This document shows, piece after piece, positions 28,925 through 37,009 of a stretch of 64,000 bases of DNA. How positions within the stretch are numbered: the first letter of the stretch is position 1; every line of letters starts with the position of its first letter. Source of the DNA: Algorimicrobium sediminis (GTDB lineage: Bacteria; Bacteroidota; Bacteroidia; Flavobacteriales; Flavobacteriaceae); contig NZ_JBHULS010000002.1 of assembly GCF_042684585.1 (NCBI RefSeq), positions 310,001 to 374,000 of the forward strand, written 5' to 3'. The translations under genes and the position numbers were made by a program. The notes under the pieces were generated by a model. That model saw only the letters and a program-made list of their open reading frames with translations, had not been told where the DNA came from and searched no databases.

Positions 28925-30085
28925 TTACCCTCTAAATAAAAAGAAATCGGCTTTCATGTCCTCAATTTGGCCATCCTCATTGGTTATAATATAATCGATA
29001 GCCTGGGTTGTAAATTCATGGCCTTTTTGGGTTAAGGAAACCACGTTATTAGTAATAGTAATCATATTATTTTTTAAGGCTAAATCCAATACCGTTTTAG
29101 CGCGTATTTTTTGCCAATTTATATGTTCCGAAAGGTGGTTTACATGCCGTTCGCTTGCTTCTGTGTGGTTTTTTAAATGCAGCAAAAAGGTAAGCAGTGA
29201 CACTTCAATTTTTTGTTGTTTTTCACGGTAGGTAACTGCTATTAAACCCTTGTTAGGGGCAAACAAATACACCATTAAAAATATTAACCCTAACATGGTG
29301 GTAATGGATCCTGCAATAGAGGCATCCAACCAATGCGCCAACCAATAACCTGAAACGGCACTAAAAACACCAAAAAACATAGATAATGCGAGCATTTTTT
29401 TTAAGTTATTAGTAAGTAAATAGGCACTTGCGGCGGGGGCAATCATGAGTGCCACTACCAATATAGCACCAACGGCTTCAAACGCACCAACGGTTGTAAC
29501 GGCAGACACCGTCATGAGTCCGTAATGAATAGCCACTGGCGAAAACCCTAATGAAGCTGCTAATCCGGCATCAAACGTGCTTAATTTAAGTTCCTTAAAA
29601 AAAGCCATTAAGAATCCGATTATGGTAATAAGAATAACACCAACAACCCAAAGCGATTTTGGTCCCAGATCTGTTCCCGACATAAGAAGTCTGTCAAAAG
29701 GGGCAAATGCGAGCTCGCCTAACAATACAGCATCCACATCGAGGTGAATATCATTGGCATTTTTGGCAATTAAAATAACACCAATACTAAACAAAGCAGG
29801 GAATACGAGTCCGATGGCGGTATCTTCTTTTACCAAGCCTGTTTTCTGAATTTTTTCAACCAACACCACGGTTATAACGCCAGACAGCGTTCCGAGAACA
29901 ATTAGTAAAGGTGAATTTAAATCCTGTGTTATAAAAAACCCAATAACCAATCCGGGTAATATTGAATGGCTAATGGCATCGCTAATCATGGCCATTTTGC
30001 GCAGCACCAAAAACACGCCCGGAATGGCACAAGCCAAGGCTACTAAACTTGCAATAAGTTGTATTTCTAATTGTGCGCTACTCAT
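28925..30085 (-). CDS. Metal ABC transporter permease (ABC-3) with C-terminal winged-helix domain
   Basis: This is an inner-membrane permease for Mn, Zn or Fe. I use the ATG at 30083-30085 (MSSAQLEIQL), 386 residues, overlapping the upstream permease by 8 bases. Residues 1-275 are a complete ABC-3 permease with ISDAISHSILPGL and VGAFEAVGAILVVALMIAPAA. Family members usually end there. Here about 110 extra residues follow, with a helix-turn-helix-like part (KIRAKTVLDLALKNNMI) and a wing ending SLTQKGHEF, like DtxR DNA-binding domains. It is the last gene of the metal operon. Confidence 0.9.
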   Translation of the reverse strand: MSSAQLEIQLIASLVALACAIPGVFLVLRKMAMISDAISHSILPGLVIGFFITQDLNSPLLIVLGTLSGVITVVLVEKIQKTGLVKEDTAIGLVFPALFSIGVILIAKNANDIHLDVDAVLLGELAFAPFDRLLMSGTDLGPKSLWVVGVILITIIGFLMAFFKELKLSTFDAGLAASLGFSPVAIHYGLMTVSAVTTVGAFEAVGAILVVALMIAPAASAYLLTNNLKKMLALSMFFGVFSAVSGYWLAHWLDASIAGSITTMLGLIFLMVYLFAPNKGLIAVTYREKQQKIEVSLLTFLLHLKNHTEASERHVNHLSEHINWQKIRAKTVLDLALKNNMITITNNVVSLTQKGHEFTTQAIDYIITNEDGQIEDMKADFFLFRG

Positions 30086-31160
30086 GTTTAGTAAGTTGTT
30101 GGTTATATAAGTTGGCCGCAGTTTCAAACCCTTTGGCGGTAAGACTCCACATATTGCCGTTTAGGGTTACCAGGTTTTTATCTACCAATTTCTGGAGCGT
30201 ACCGCGGGTAAAACCCTGAAAATTATTTAAAATTTTTATGGTATGTGGATGCGAAATATTGTCGTGTGTTTTGGCTATTTGAAACATAAATGCAAGGGTT
30301 TTATGCTGCTCTAAATCGCGCCTGTTTTTAATAAAACGAATGTGCCTAAACAGCAACCCCCTACTTGGAGAAAATATAAAGGAAAACAACACAAATGCCG
30401 AAGCCACCAAAACAATAACCGGTCCGGTAGATAAGTTGTTTTGAGTGGCGCTAATGGCGGTACCAAACACACCCGAAAAGGCGCCAAAAATAGCCGCTAA
30501 AAAAACCATCGTACTCAAACTATTGGTCCATTGCCTTGCTGCAGCAGCCGATGCTAAAAGCATGGCGCTCATTAAAACCACTCCTACTGTTTGCAAACCT
30601 AAGACAATGGCTAAAACAATAAACGACGTAATTAAAACATCAATAATTTTTGTGTTAAAACCAATAGTTTGCGCATAATCTTTATCGAAAAGTAAAATTT
30701 TAAATTCCTTCCAGAATAGCAGCAATATTAACAAACAAAGTCCCGTAACAAATACCATGAGCCAAACATCGCTTTCCAATAAGGTAGCCGCCTGCCCAAA
30801 CAAATAGGTGTCTAAACCCGCTTGATTGGCATTAGGTTGTTTTTGAATAAAGGTTAACAACAACATACCGAAACCAAAAAACAAGGATAATATTAAACCC
30901 AAAGCCGTATCAGATTTTAAATGGGTTTTGGTAACAATGCCGCGTATCCAAAACGTACCAATTAGCCCACTAACCAAAGCACCAATTAGTAACGTGTTAC
31001 TGTCCTTGGCACCGGTAATTAAAAAAGCAATAGCAATACCTGGTAAGGCTGCATGAGAGATTGCGTCGCCTAGCAGGCTTTGTTTTCGCAGTACGGCAAA
31101 ACTGCCCAACATACCTGTTACCGCACCTAAAATGGCGGTACCCAAAGTTATGGTGCGCAA
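30078..31160 (-). CDS. Metal ABC transporter permease (ABC-3) with C-terminal winged-helix domain
   Basis: This is the second ABC-3 permease, 360 residues from a TTG at 31158-31160. The permease part (1-270) contains LGDAISHAALPGIAIAF and GLQTVGVVLMSAMLLASAAAAR. Residues 275-355 form a winged-helix domain: helices, then TRGTLQKLVDKNLVTL and a wing ending SLTAKGFETA, closely like the DNA-binding part of DtxR. Homology seems to extend about 4-13 residues upstream of the TTG (NDYTLRT), where no ATG, GTG or TTG exists before an in-frame stop, so the true start is uncertain. Confidence 0.88.
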   Translation of the reverse strand: MRTITLGTAILGAVTGMLGSFAVLRKQSLLGDAISHAALPGIAIAFLITGAKDSNTLLIGALVSGLIGTFWIRGIVTKTHLKSDTALGLILSLFFGFGMLLLTFIQKQPNANQAGLDTYLFGQAATLLESDVWLMVFVTGLCLLILLLFWKEFKILLFDKDYAQTIGFNTKIIDVLITSFIVLAIVLGLQTVGVVLMSAMLLASAAAARQWTNSLSTMVFLAAIFGAFSGVFGTAISATQNNLSTGPVIVLVASAFVLFSFIFSPSRGLLFRHIRFIKNRRDLEQHKTLAFMFQIAKTHDNISHPHTIKILNNFQGFTRGTLQKLVDKNLVTLNGNMWSLTAKGFETAANLYNQQLTKHE

Positions 31161-31281
31161 GGTATAATCGTTAATAAGGAGTTCTATGTATTTTGAAAAG
31201 TCTATTTGTATTTATGTTTAGAATATGTTGTTATACGAAATTTTATTGCACTTTTACCAATTTATTACCTTTTTAGGTATT

Positions 31282-32064
31282 TTATTTTTGAATACTAACC
31301 TTGTAATTAATACCATAGGTTTTTGTTAAGTTATCGTCATTAAAGATATCTTTAACAGGGCCTGTAGCTATTTTCTTGACGTTTAAAAACGTTACCCAAT
31401 CGAAATATTCGGGAACAGTTTGCAAATCGTGATGGACTACAATAACAGTTTTGTTGGCTTTTCGCAGAGATTTTAAAATATTAATAATAGCTATTTCTGT
31501 GGTAGCATCCACGCCCTGAAAAGGTTCGTCCATAAAATAAATAGAGGCGTTTTGAACAAGTGCGCGTGCTAAAAAAATACGTTGTTGTTGGCCTCCGGAT
31601 AGTTCGCTTATTTGTCGGTGTTTAAAAGGCAACATACCAACCTGCTCCAAGGCTTCTAAAGCAGCCTTTTTTTCTTTTTGTCCAGGGCGTTTTATCCAAC
31701 CCAAGCTTCCGTATGTTCCCATCATGACCACATCTAGTGCCGTAGTGGGAAAATCCCAATCTACACTTCCTTTTTGAGGCACATAAGCCACCAATTGGCG
31801 TTGTTTTCTGTATGGTTTTCCGTAAATACTTACACTGCCTGCAATGGGTTTTAAAATGCCTAAAATAGCTTTAATAAGTGTGGATTTCCCAGCACCATTG
31901 GGACCTACAATAGCCATAAGGACGCCCTCGGGTATTTCTAAATCGATATCCCAAAGCACCGGCTTATAATTATACGCAACAGTGAGGTCGTCTACTTTTA
32001 CTGCCAAAACATGTGCAGATTTAGACATTGTATTTTGGGAATTCTGATTTTTTATATTATCCAT
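31282..32064 (-). CDS. Metal ABC transporter ATP-binding protein
   Basis: This is the cytosolic ATPase of the Mn/Zn/Fe importer, 260 residues. Walker A GPNGAGKST is at 54-62, the signature LSGGQQQR near 155-162, Walker B IYFMDEPF follows, and the switch His lies in VVHHD. An alternative ATG 12 codons in (MSKSAHVL) would give 248 residues; a purine-rich GGAAAG just before the first ATG favours the longer form. A 121-base gap precedes the permeases, and a 270-base gap with an RNA-like element precedes it. Confidence 0.93.
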   Translation of the reverse strand: MDNIKNQNSQNTMSKSAHVLAVKVDDLTVAYNYKPVLWDIDLEIPEGVLMAIVGPNGAGKSTLIKAILGILKPIAGSVSIYGKPYRKQRQLVAYVPQKGSVDWDFPTTALDVVMMGTYGSLGWIKRPGQKEKKAALEALEQVGMLPFKHRQISELSGGQQQRIFLARALVQNASIYFMDEPFQGVDATTEIAIINILKSLRKANKTVIVVHHDLQTVPEYFDWVTFLNVKKIATGPVKDIFNDDNLTKTYGINYKVSIQK

Positions 32065-32158
32065 CTTACTTTCCTTTTTTCTTACAGACCTAACAAGCTA
32101 TTACAACCTGTACAATATTTTGAATAGTTGGGGCTGGCAAACACCTTGGCTGGTATGT

Positions 32159-32226
32159 TAGCCCTGATAGCAGCGGCATCCTTTTTTATTGTGATAAAAA
32201 AGATATAGCGGATAGCAGGAATAGCT
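32159..32226 (+). ncRNA. Candidate structured RNA element (possibly flavo-1-like)
   Basis: The 68-base element sits in the 270-base gap between the ATPase and binding-protein genes. A perfect 9-bp stem (32181-32189 with 32194-32202, loop TGTG) is extended by AT/AT after one bulge. Outside it two purine-rich strands (ATAGCAGCGG and ATAGCGGATAGC) face each other as an internal loop. Outer pairs CCTG/CAGG (32163-32166, 32216-32219) and AGC/GCT close it. I recall near-identical hairpins scattered through flavobacterial intergenic regions, and the Rfam flavo-1 motif is a possible identity; that match is from memory and untested. The plus orientation follows the recalled form. Confidence 0.5.
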
Positions 32227-32334
32227 TCAAATAAAAACAGATTTCACCATTTATGCACCTACTACTAACTAGATTCATTTTTTAAGTTTATTGTCATTAC
32301 TGGTTTAATATGCACTACTTTTTCTGGGAAATAT

Positions 32335-33246
32335 TTATTTTAAAGCATCTACAATGGTAGTTACATTATGAGTAAACATGCCTATATACGTACCTTCCTC
32401 TGTACCCGCATTTCCTAGGGCATCCGAATATAGGGTGCCGCCAATTTGAACGTTGAAACCTTTAGATTTTACGGCTGCTTGCAAGGCCTCGATAGTGCGT
32501 TTTGGCACCGAGCTTTCCACAAAAATGGCTTTTACTTGTTTGTCTATAATAAAGGCTGCTAAATTTTGAACATCCTGAACACCGGCTTCTGTTGCCGTAG
32601 ACAAACCTTGTAAACCAACCACCTGAAAACCATAAGCCTGCCCAAAATAATTAAAGGCATCGTGTGCGGTTACTAAAATTCTTTTATTTTCGGGTAGGCT
32701 GCTAATTTTGTTGATAATAGTGGTGTGCAAAGTTTCTAGTTGTTTTAAGTACTTGGCACCATTTTGCTGAAACTGCTCCTGGTATTGGGGTTGTGCTTCC
32801 GAAAGTTTATTAACCACAAATTGAGTAATTTGTTGCCATTTGCCAATATTAAACCAAATATGTGGGTCGTAATTTGAAGCAAAATAAGCGGAACCAATAA
32901 GCGTGTTTTTATCCAAAGCATCGGTAACAGCAATGGCTTTAATATTTTGACTGGCCATTTTTTCGAAAACATCTACCAGTTTCCCTTCTAAATGTAACCC
33001 GTTGTAAAAAATTATATCGGCTTTGGCTAATTTAGTCACATCGCCCTCGCTAGCTTTATATAAATGCGGATCGACACCACTGCCCATTAAGCCGTTTACA
33101 TCTATAAAATTACCTCCAATGTTTTTAACCAAATCGGTTAACATCGTTGTGGTGGTAACTACTTGCAGTTTGCCTGTGGACGCCGTGTTGTTTGTACAAG
33201 ACAGGGCGAGGCTTAAAATTATAACTGCAAAAACTATTTTTTTCAT
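32335..33246 (-). CDS. Metal-binding lipoprotein of ABC transporter (ZnuA/MntA family)
   Basis: This is the periplasmic-side binding lipoprotein of the metal importer, 303 residues. The lipobox is ALSC (Cys17). Cluster A-I family features are MGSGVDPHLYKASEGD with the first His ligand, NYDPHIWFN with the second, a third in TAHDAFNYF, and an acidic ligand region near VESSVPKRT. There is no His-rich loop, so Mn or Fe is as likely as Zn. It lies 42 bases after the TonB receptor gene and is probably in one operon with it. Confidence 0.93.
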   Translation of the reverse strand: MKKIVFAVIILSLALSCTNNTASTGKLQVVTTTTMLTDLVKNIGGNFIDVNGLMGSGVDPHLYKASEGDVTKLAKADIIFYNGLHLEGKLVDVFEKMASQNIKAIAVTDALDKNTLIGSAYFASNYDPHIWFNIGKWQQITQFVVNKLSEAQPQYQEQFQQNGAKYLKQLETLHTTIINKISSLPENKRILVTAHDAFNYFGQAYGFQVVGLQGLSTATEAGVQDVQNLAAFIIDKQVKAIFVESSVPKRTIEALQAAVKSKGFNVQIGGTLYSDALGNAGTEEGTYIGMFTHNVTTIVDALK

Positions 33247-33288
33247 AGGTCTAAATTAATGTTGCGAAGGTACTAAAAAAATAAATAC

Positions 33289-35538
33289 TTAACGCAGCTT
33301 GTAGCGTAGCCCAAAGAAAAAACGAATGCCTTGATTTGGGCCGTAAACATAAGACGGATCGAAGGTTAAAGCATACGGATTATTGGGTGTTGGCAGCACA
33401 TTTCCGTTGGAATCGAACTGAACATTTGTATCGAAAGGATCGTCTGCACGAGCAATGATAAACGGATTTCCTTTATTGGGCGTCCAGTTTAACAGGTTTT
33501 TTACACCCCCGTAAAAGTCGAAATTCTTTAAGCCATCGAAGGTTACTTGTATATTTTGAATACTCCACGTAGGCGAATATTCCGCACGCGGATCTAAATG
33601 GCTTAATAGCGGTAAACGCATAGGGCCATACAAATTGCCTGTATAATCCACGGTAAGGTGTGTTGGGTAGTTTTTATAGGAAACCGACCACACACCAGAG
33701 ACGCTTTCTGTTAAAATTTGTTTGGTTCGTATGCCGTGTTCTTTTTGCGAAACGTCCTGCCATGTAGCCCCAACCGATGCGGAAATTCCTGCAGCAAAAA
33801 CAGCATCCACATTTAAACTAATTCCTTTGGATGTAGAAGAACCTTGCAGATTTGAATAATTAATTTGGTTTGGATTGGTATCGTAATCTGGTAAAATAGC
33901 ATTGGTAAAATAGGTGTACCATGCAGAGGTATCGAAGGTAAACTGCATGCCGCTGGTGGTGTATAGTTTTTTCAGGTAATTTACATTTACATTATAAGAT
34001 TGCTCTGGTTTCAGTGCTTCCTCAATAATTACATCTCTGGCACCTGTTAGCGCTGCATGCTCCTCGGTAAATAAGTTAACCACCCTAAAACCTGTTCCAG
34101 CATTTAGGCGTATAATATCGGAATCGGTTGGTTTAAACCGATAAGCCAAACGCGGTGTAAATATGTTTCCGTGGCGTTTATCGTAATCGTAACGCAGGCC
34201 AACTAGCAGACTTTGTTTTTTACCAAAATCTATTTCATCTTGCACAAATAAGGAAGGAATAGCTATTTCATCTGGGTGTACGGTTGCTGTAGTATTATCA
34301 TTATAATAGTTATACCGTATCGCTGCGCCGACTAAAAAATCGTGATTTTTAATTGTTTTATCCCATATAAATTGCCCGAAGCCTATACGCTGCTGTGCCA
34401 AATACGGGGTATTGCCATAAACGGAATTTTGATCGTGATCTGAATAGGAGAATTGGAAATTTATAGGCTCGGTAACCGGCAATTGGTAAGCGCCAATGAG
34501 TTCGTAGCGCGCTGTATAAATGCTTTCGCCATAAACTTCATCACCACCTCTGTATCGTTTATTCCAATTCATTTCGCCACCCCAACGGTCCTCATAAAAA
34601 AACCGTCCGGCAAGTGAGAACGTTCTATTATCAGGACGTTTAAAATTCCACTTCTGAAATATAGAAATACGGTCTTGCAGGGTTACATCGGTAAAATTAT
34701 CGTTGTTATTATCTATAGGCTTATCGTATTTAAAATAATTAGTTCCAAAAAGAAGTGTCGCTTTTTCGCCAACTTTCGTTTTAAAACCAGCATCTAAATT
34801 CCATTCGCCCCACGTATTTATGCGGCTATCTGCAAACACTATAGGCGCATTTTCGGGTAATTTTGTAATCACATTTATAAGGCCACCAACGGCTTCACTT
34901 CCGTATAACGAGGATGCCGGACCTTTAACAACTTCTACTTGTTCAATTAGAGAATTTGGAATACCAGATAAACCGTACACCGTGGATAGCCCGCTAACAA
35001 TTGGCATTCCATCTATTAACACCAATGTATACGGCCCTTCCAAACCGTTTATATGAATATCGCCTGTATTACAAACATTGCAATTAAGTTGTGGGCGCAC
35101 CCCATTAACATTTTGAAGCGCTTCAAAAACGTTGGGCGTGGGGTTTTTTTTGAAAAAAGCCGCTGTATAAATTTCAACCGGCACCGGACTTTCTAATCGG
35201 GAAACAGGTTTTAGTGTTCCAGTTATAACCACCTCGTCCAAGGATTCGCCTGCTAACAAATTGAAATTAACACGGTAATTTTTATTGGTTATTGTCACCA
35301 TTTTTTTACTTGTTGTATGTCCTGTATAAGAAGCTACAACCGTGTAACTACCTGGTTTCATATTCGTTATTATAAATTCACCAGCCTCGTTGGAAGTGGT
35401 ACCTTTGGTTGTACCTTCTAAATAAATACTGGCATAAGGCAATACCTCACCTTCCGATTGTACCACTCCAGAAATACTGTAATTAGTTTGAGCAAAACTA
35501 GCAATGCCGCCTAAAAAAATAAGTAAGATTAGTCTCAT
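33289..35538 (-). CDS. TonB-dependent receptor of the metal-uptake locus
   Basis: The 749-residue outer-membrane receptor begins with a signal peptide (1-16, ending SFAQ). A carboxypeptidase-regulatory-like domain (19-97), a plug (about 110-228) and a barrel ending FFFGLRYKLR follow. The plug carries an unusual NCNVCNTGDIH motif (Cys153, Cys156, His162) that could touch a metal. As first gene of an operon with a metal-binding lipoprotein, and controlled from a DtxR-type operator, it probably brings the same metal or its chelate across the outer membrane; this is inference from context. Confidence 0.9.
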   Translation of the reverse strand: MRLILLIFLGGIASFAQTNYSISGVVQSEGEVLPYASIYLEGTTKGTTSNEAGEFIITNMKPGSYTVVASYTGHTTSKKMVTITNKNYRVNFNLLAGESLDEVVITGTLKPVSRLESPVPVEIYTAAFFKKNPTPNVFEALQNVNGVRPQLNCNVCNTGDIHINGLEGPYTLVLIDGMPIVSGLSTVYGLSGIPNSLIEQVEVVKGPASSLYGSEAVGGLINVITKLPENAPIVFADSRINTWGEWNLDAGFKTKVGEKATLLFGTNYFKYDKPIDNNNDNFTDVTLQDRISIFQKWNFKRPDNRTFSLAGRFFYEDRWGGEMNWNKRYRGGDEVYGESIYTARYELIGAYQLPVTEPINFQFSYSDHDQNSVYGNTPYLAQQRIGFGQFIWDKTIKNHDFLVGAAIRYNYYNDNTTATVHPDEIAIPSLFVQDEIDFGKKQSLLVGLRYDYDKRHGNIFTPRLAYRFKPTDSDIIRLNAGTGFRVVNLFTEEHAALTGARDVIIEEALKPEQSYNVNVNYLKKLYTTSGMQFTFDTSAWYTYFTNAILPDYDTNPNQINYSNLQGSSTSKGISLNVDAVFAAGISASVGATWQDVSQKEHGIRTKQILTESVSGVWSVSYKNYPTHLTVDYTGNLYGPMRLPLLSHLDPRAEYSPTWSIQNIQVTFDGLKNFDFYGGVKNLLNWTPNKGNPFIIARADDPFDTNVQFDSNGNVLPTPNNPYALTFDPSYVYGPNQGIRFFFGLRYKLR

Positions 35539-35555
35539 GTTAAATATATTTTGTG

Positions 35556-35563
35556 CAAATATA
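35556..35563 (-). promoter_or_regulatory. -7 box of the metal-receptor operon
   Basis: Read on the minus strand the sequence is TATATTTG, 18 bases before the receptor ATG. The palindrome at 35571-35588 begins 7 bases upstream of it and would cover the -33 region. Confidence 0.65.
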
Positions 35564-35570
35564 AATATTA

Positions 35571-35588
35571 TTTTAGATTAGTCTAAAA
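35571..35588. promoter_or_regulatory. Palindromic operator, probable DtxR/MntR-type box
   Basis: TTTTAGATTAGTCTAAAA is an 18-base palindrome with only one mismatched pair. Its core TTAGATTAGTCTAA resembles the DtxR box half-site TTAGGTTAG. It lies between two divergent -7 boxes and directly before a DtxR-family gene, so metal-dependent repression of both the receptor operon and the regulator is likely. Confidence 0.75.
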
Positions 35589-35612
35589 ATATATTTAAGA
35601 AATATAATACCG

Positions 35613-35620
35613 TATATTTG
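35613..35620 (+). promoter_or_regulatory. -7 box of the DtxR-family gene
   Basis: TATATTTG, a full match to TAnnTTTG, is 17 bases before the regulator ATG and 24 bases downstream of the palindromic operator. Confidence 0.65.
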
Positions 35621-35637
35621 TGTACTAATACGCGCTT

Positions 35638-36294
35638 ATGATTACGTTAACTGAAGAAAACTATATAAAGGCCATATATCATTTAGGAAAGCAAGGCACC
35701 GAAAGTGTAAACACCAACGCCTTGGCCGATGCTATGAACACAAAAGCTTCTTCGGCCACCGATATGATTAGAAAATTAGCCGATAAAGATTACGCCAATT
35801 ACAAAAAATACAAAGGGGTTACCCTAACGCCGTCTGGCAAAAAAATTGCTATTAACGTGATACGCAAGCACCGTTTGTGGGAGGTATTTTTAGTTGAAAA
35901 ACTCAATTTTTCTTGGGATGAGGTACACGAACTAGCCGAGCAATTAGAGCATATTAAATCGCAAAAGCTTATTGATGAGCTGGACGCCTTTTTAGGATTC
36001 CCTACACATGATCCGCACGGCGACCCCATTCCAGATAAGCATGGCGATATTACCTATGTTGAAAAAATTGTATTGGCACAAGCCCAAGAAGGTCTTACTT
36101 ACAGCTGCCTGGGTGTAAACGATAGCTCTTCTGAATTTTTACAATATTTAAACAAAAATGACATTGGTTTAGGCTCTGAAATACAGGTGGTTCATATAGA
36201 ACCGTTTGACAAATCGATTACAATTAAAACCAACGGGAAGGTGTTAACCGTTTCGCAAAGCGTAGCCAAAAATTTATATTTAAAAAAACAGTAA
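35638..36294 (+). CDS. DtxR/MntR-family metal-dependent repressor
   Basis: The 218-residue protein has a winged-helix domain (1-70, TEENYIKAIYHL, recognition helix near ASSATDMIRKL), a dimerisation/metal domain (71-140) with RKHRLWEVFL and the conserved FPTHDPHGDPIP, and a C-terminal FeoA/SH3-like domain. Metal ligands appear as His78, Glu82, Glu101, Glu104 and His105. The Glu at the place of DtxR Cys102 is as in MntR and hints at manganese, though MntR Asp8 and Glu11 are Asn8 and Lys11 here. It diverges from the metal-uptake operon across a palindromic operator and probably represses it. Confidence 0.93.
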   Translation: MITLTEENYIKAIYHLGKQGTESVNTNALADAMNTKASSATDMIRKLADKDYANYKKYKGVTLTPSGKKIAINVIRKHRLWEVFLVEKLNFSWDEVHELAEQLEHIKSQKLIDELDAFLGFPTHDPHGDPIPDKHGDITYVEKIVLAQAQEGLTYSCLGVNDSSSEFLQYLNKNDIGLGSEIQVVHIEPFDKSITIKTNGKVLTVSQSVAKNLYLKKQ

Positions 36295-36331
36295 ATCACG
36301 TACTTTCTAACTACCTAAAAAATAAATACGC

Positions 36332-36751
36332 ATGTTAAAAAAACGGCTTCTTGGAATTTGTTTCTTTCTAGGTTTTTTAGGGATTTTACAAGCGCAGCCT
36401 ACAGCTCATACGCCGTTAATACTAAAAAAACTTCCTGTAAAGGACACCTTAACAGTAGCCAATTACAAGGTGGTGTTTACACGTGTCATAGCGGATTCAC
36501 GCTGCCCAAAAGGCATTACATGTATTTGGGAAGGCGAAGTGGTTTTTGAGCTTGAAGTAATGAAATCTGACACCTTAATGCGCACCGAACGCATAACCAT
36601 GCCACCTAGCGGTTACACACGCGAAGAGCGCCAAACAGTGATGCTAAACAACCAAACAGGTGTGCACATTTACAACCTTATGCCGGTTCCTGTAGCCAAT
36701 AAAAAAACACCAAAAGCAGCTTATTACTTGCAACTGCAGGTTTTTAATTAA
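36332..36751 (+). CDS. Small secreted protein with DSRCPKGxTCIW motif
   Basis: The 139-residue protein has a signal peptide (about 1-21, ending LQAQ). The mature part is one small beta domain. It carries DSRCPKGITCIWEGE, two cysteines in a motif that I recall as conserved in many Bacteroidota small envelope proteins of unknown function. It follows the DtxR-family gene by 37 bases on the same strand, so co-transcription with the regulator is possible. Its stop overlaps that of the convergent 49-residue gene in TTAA. Confidence 0.8.
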   Translation: MLKKRLLGICFFLGFLGILQAQPTAHTPLILKKLPVKDTLTVANYKVVFTRVIADSRCPKGITCIWEGEVVFELEVMKSDTLMRTERITMPPSGYTREERQTVMLNNQTGVHIYNLMPVPVANKKTPKAAYYLQLQVFN

Positions 36752-36897
36752 TGGCAGTCACAATTTGAATTGCTACCACAATTTTTTGTTTTTTTACGTC
36801 CGCCAAAACCAGGAATCCCAAAAAACTTTCGGATTAAAAACAAGACAGCCAAGCCTAAAATGGTAAAAGCTGCAATGTCTTGAATAATGGTGTTCAT
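36748..36897 (-). CDS. FeoB-associated Cys-rich membrane protein (49 aa)
   Basis: The gene runs from the ATG at 36895-36897 to a TAA at 36748-36750. The protein has one transmembrane helix (about 5-22), then a GRKKTKNCGSNSNCDCH tail with three cysteines and a final His. This matches the small Cys-rich proteins found next to FeoB and is placed 112 bases after the feoB stop, on the same strand. Such proteins are thought to support Fe(II) uptake. The gene is easily missed because of its length. Confidence 0.88.
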   Translation of the reverse strand: MNTIIQDIAAFTILGLAVLFLIRKFFGIPGFGGRKKTKNCGSNSNCDCH

Positions 36898-37009
36898 AAA
36901 ATACTTGTTTTCTAGAAAGCAGTATGTAAACTGCTACATAAGTGCCTTTTAGACACTATTTTAGTTTAAGATACGTATTACCGCATAAACTTACTAATGC
37001 CATTGTAAT

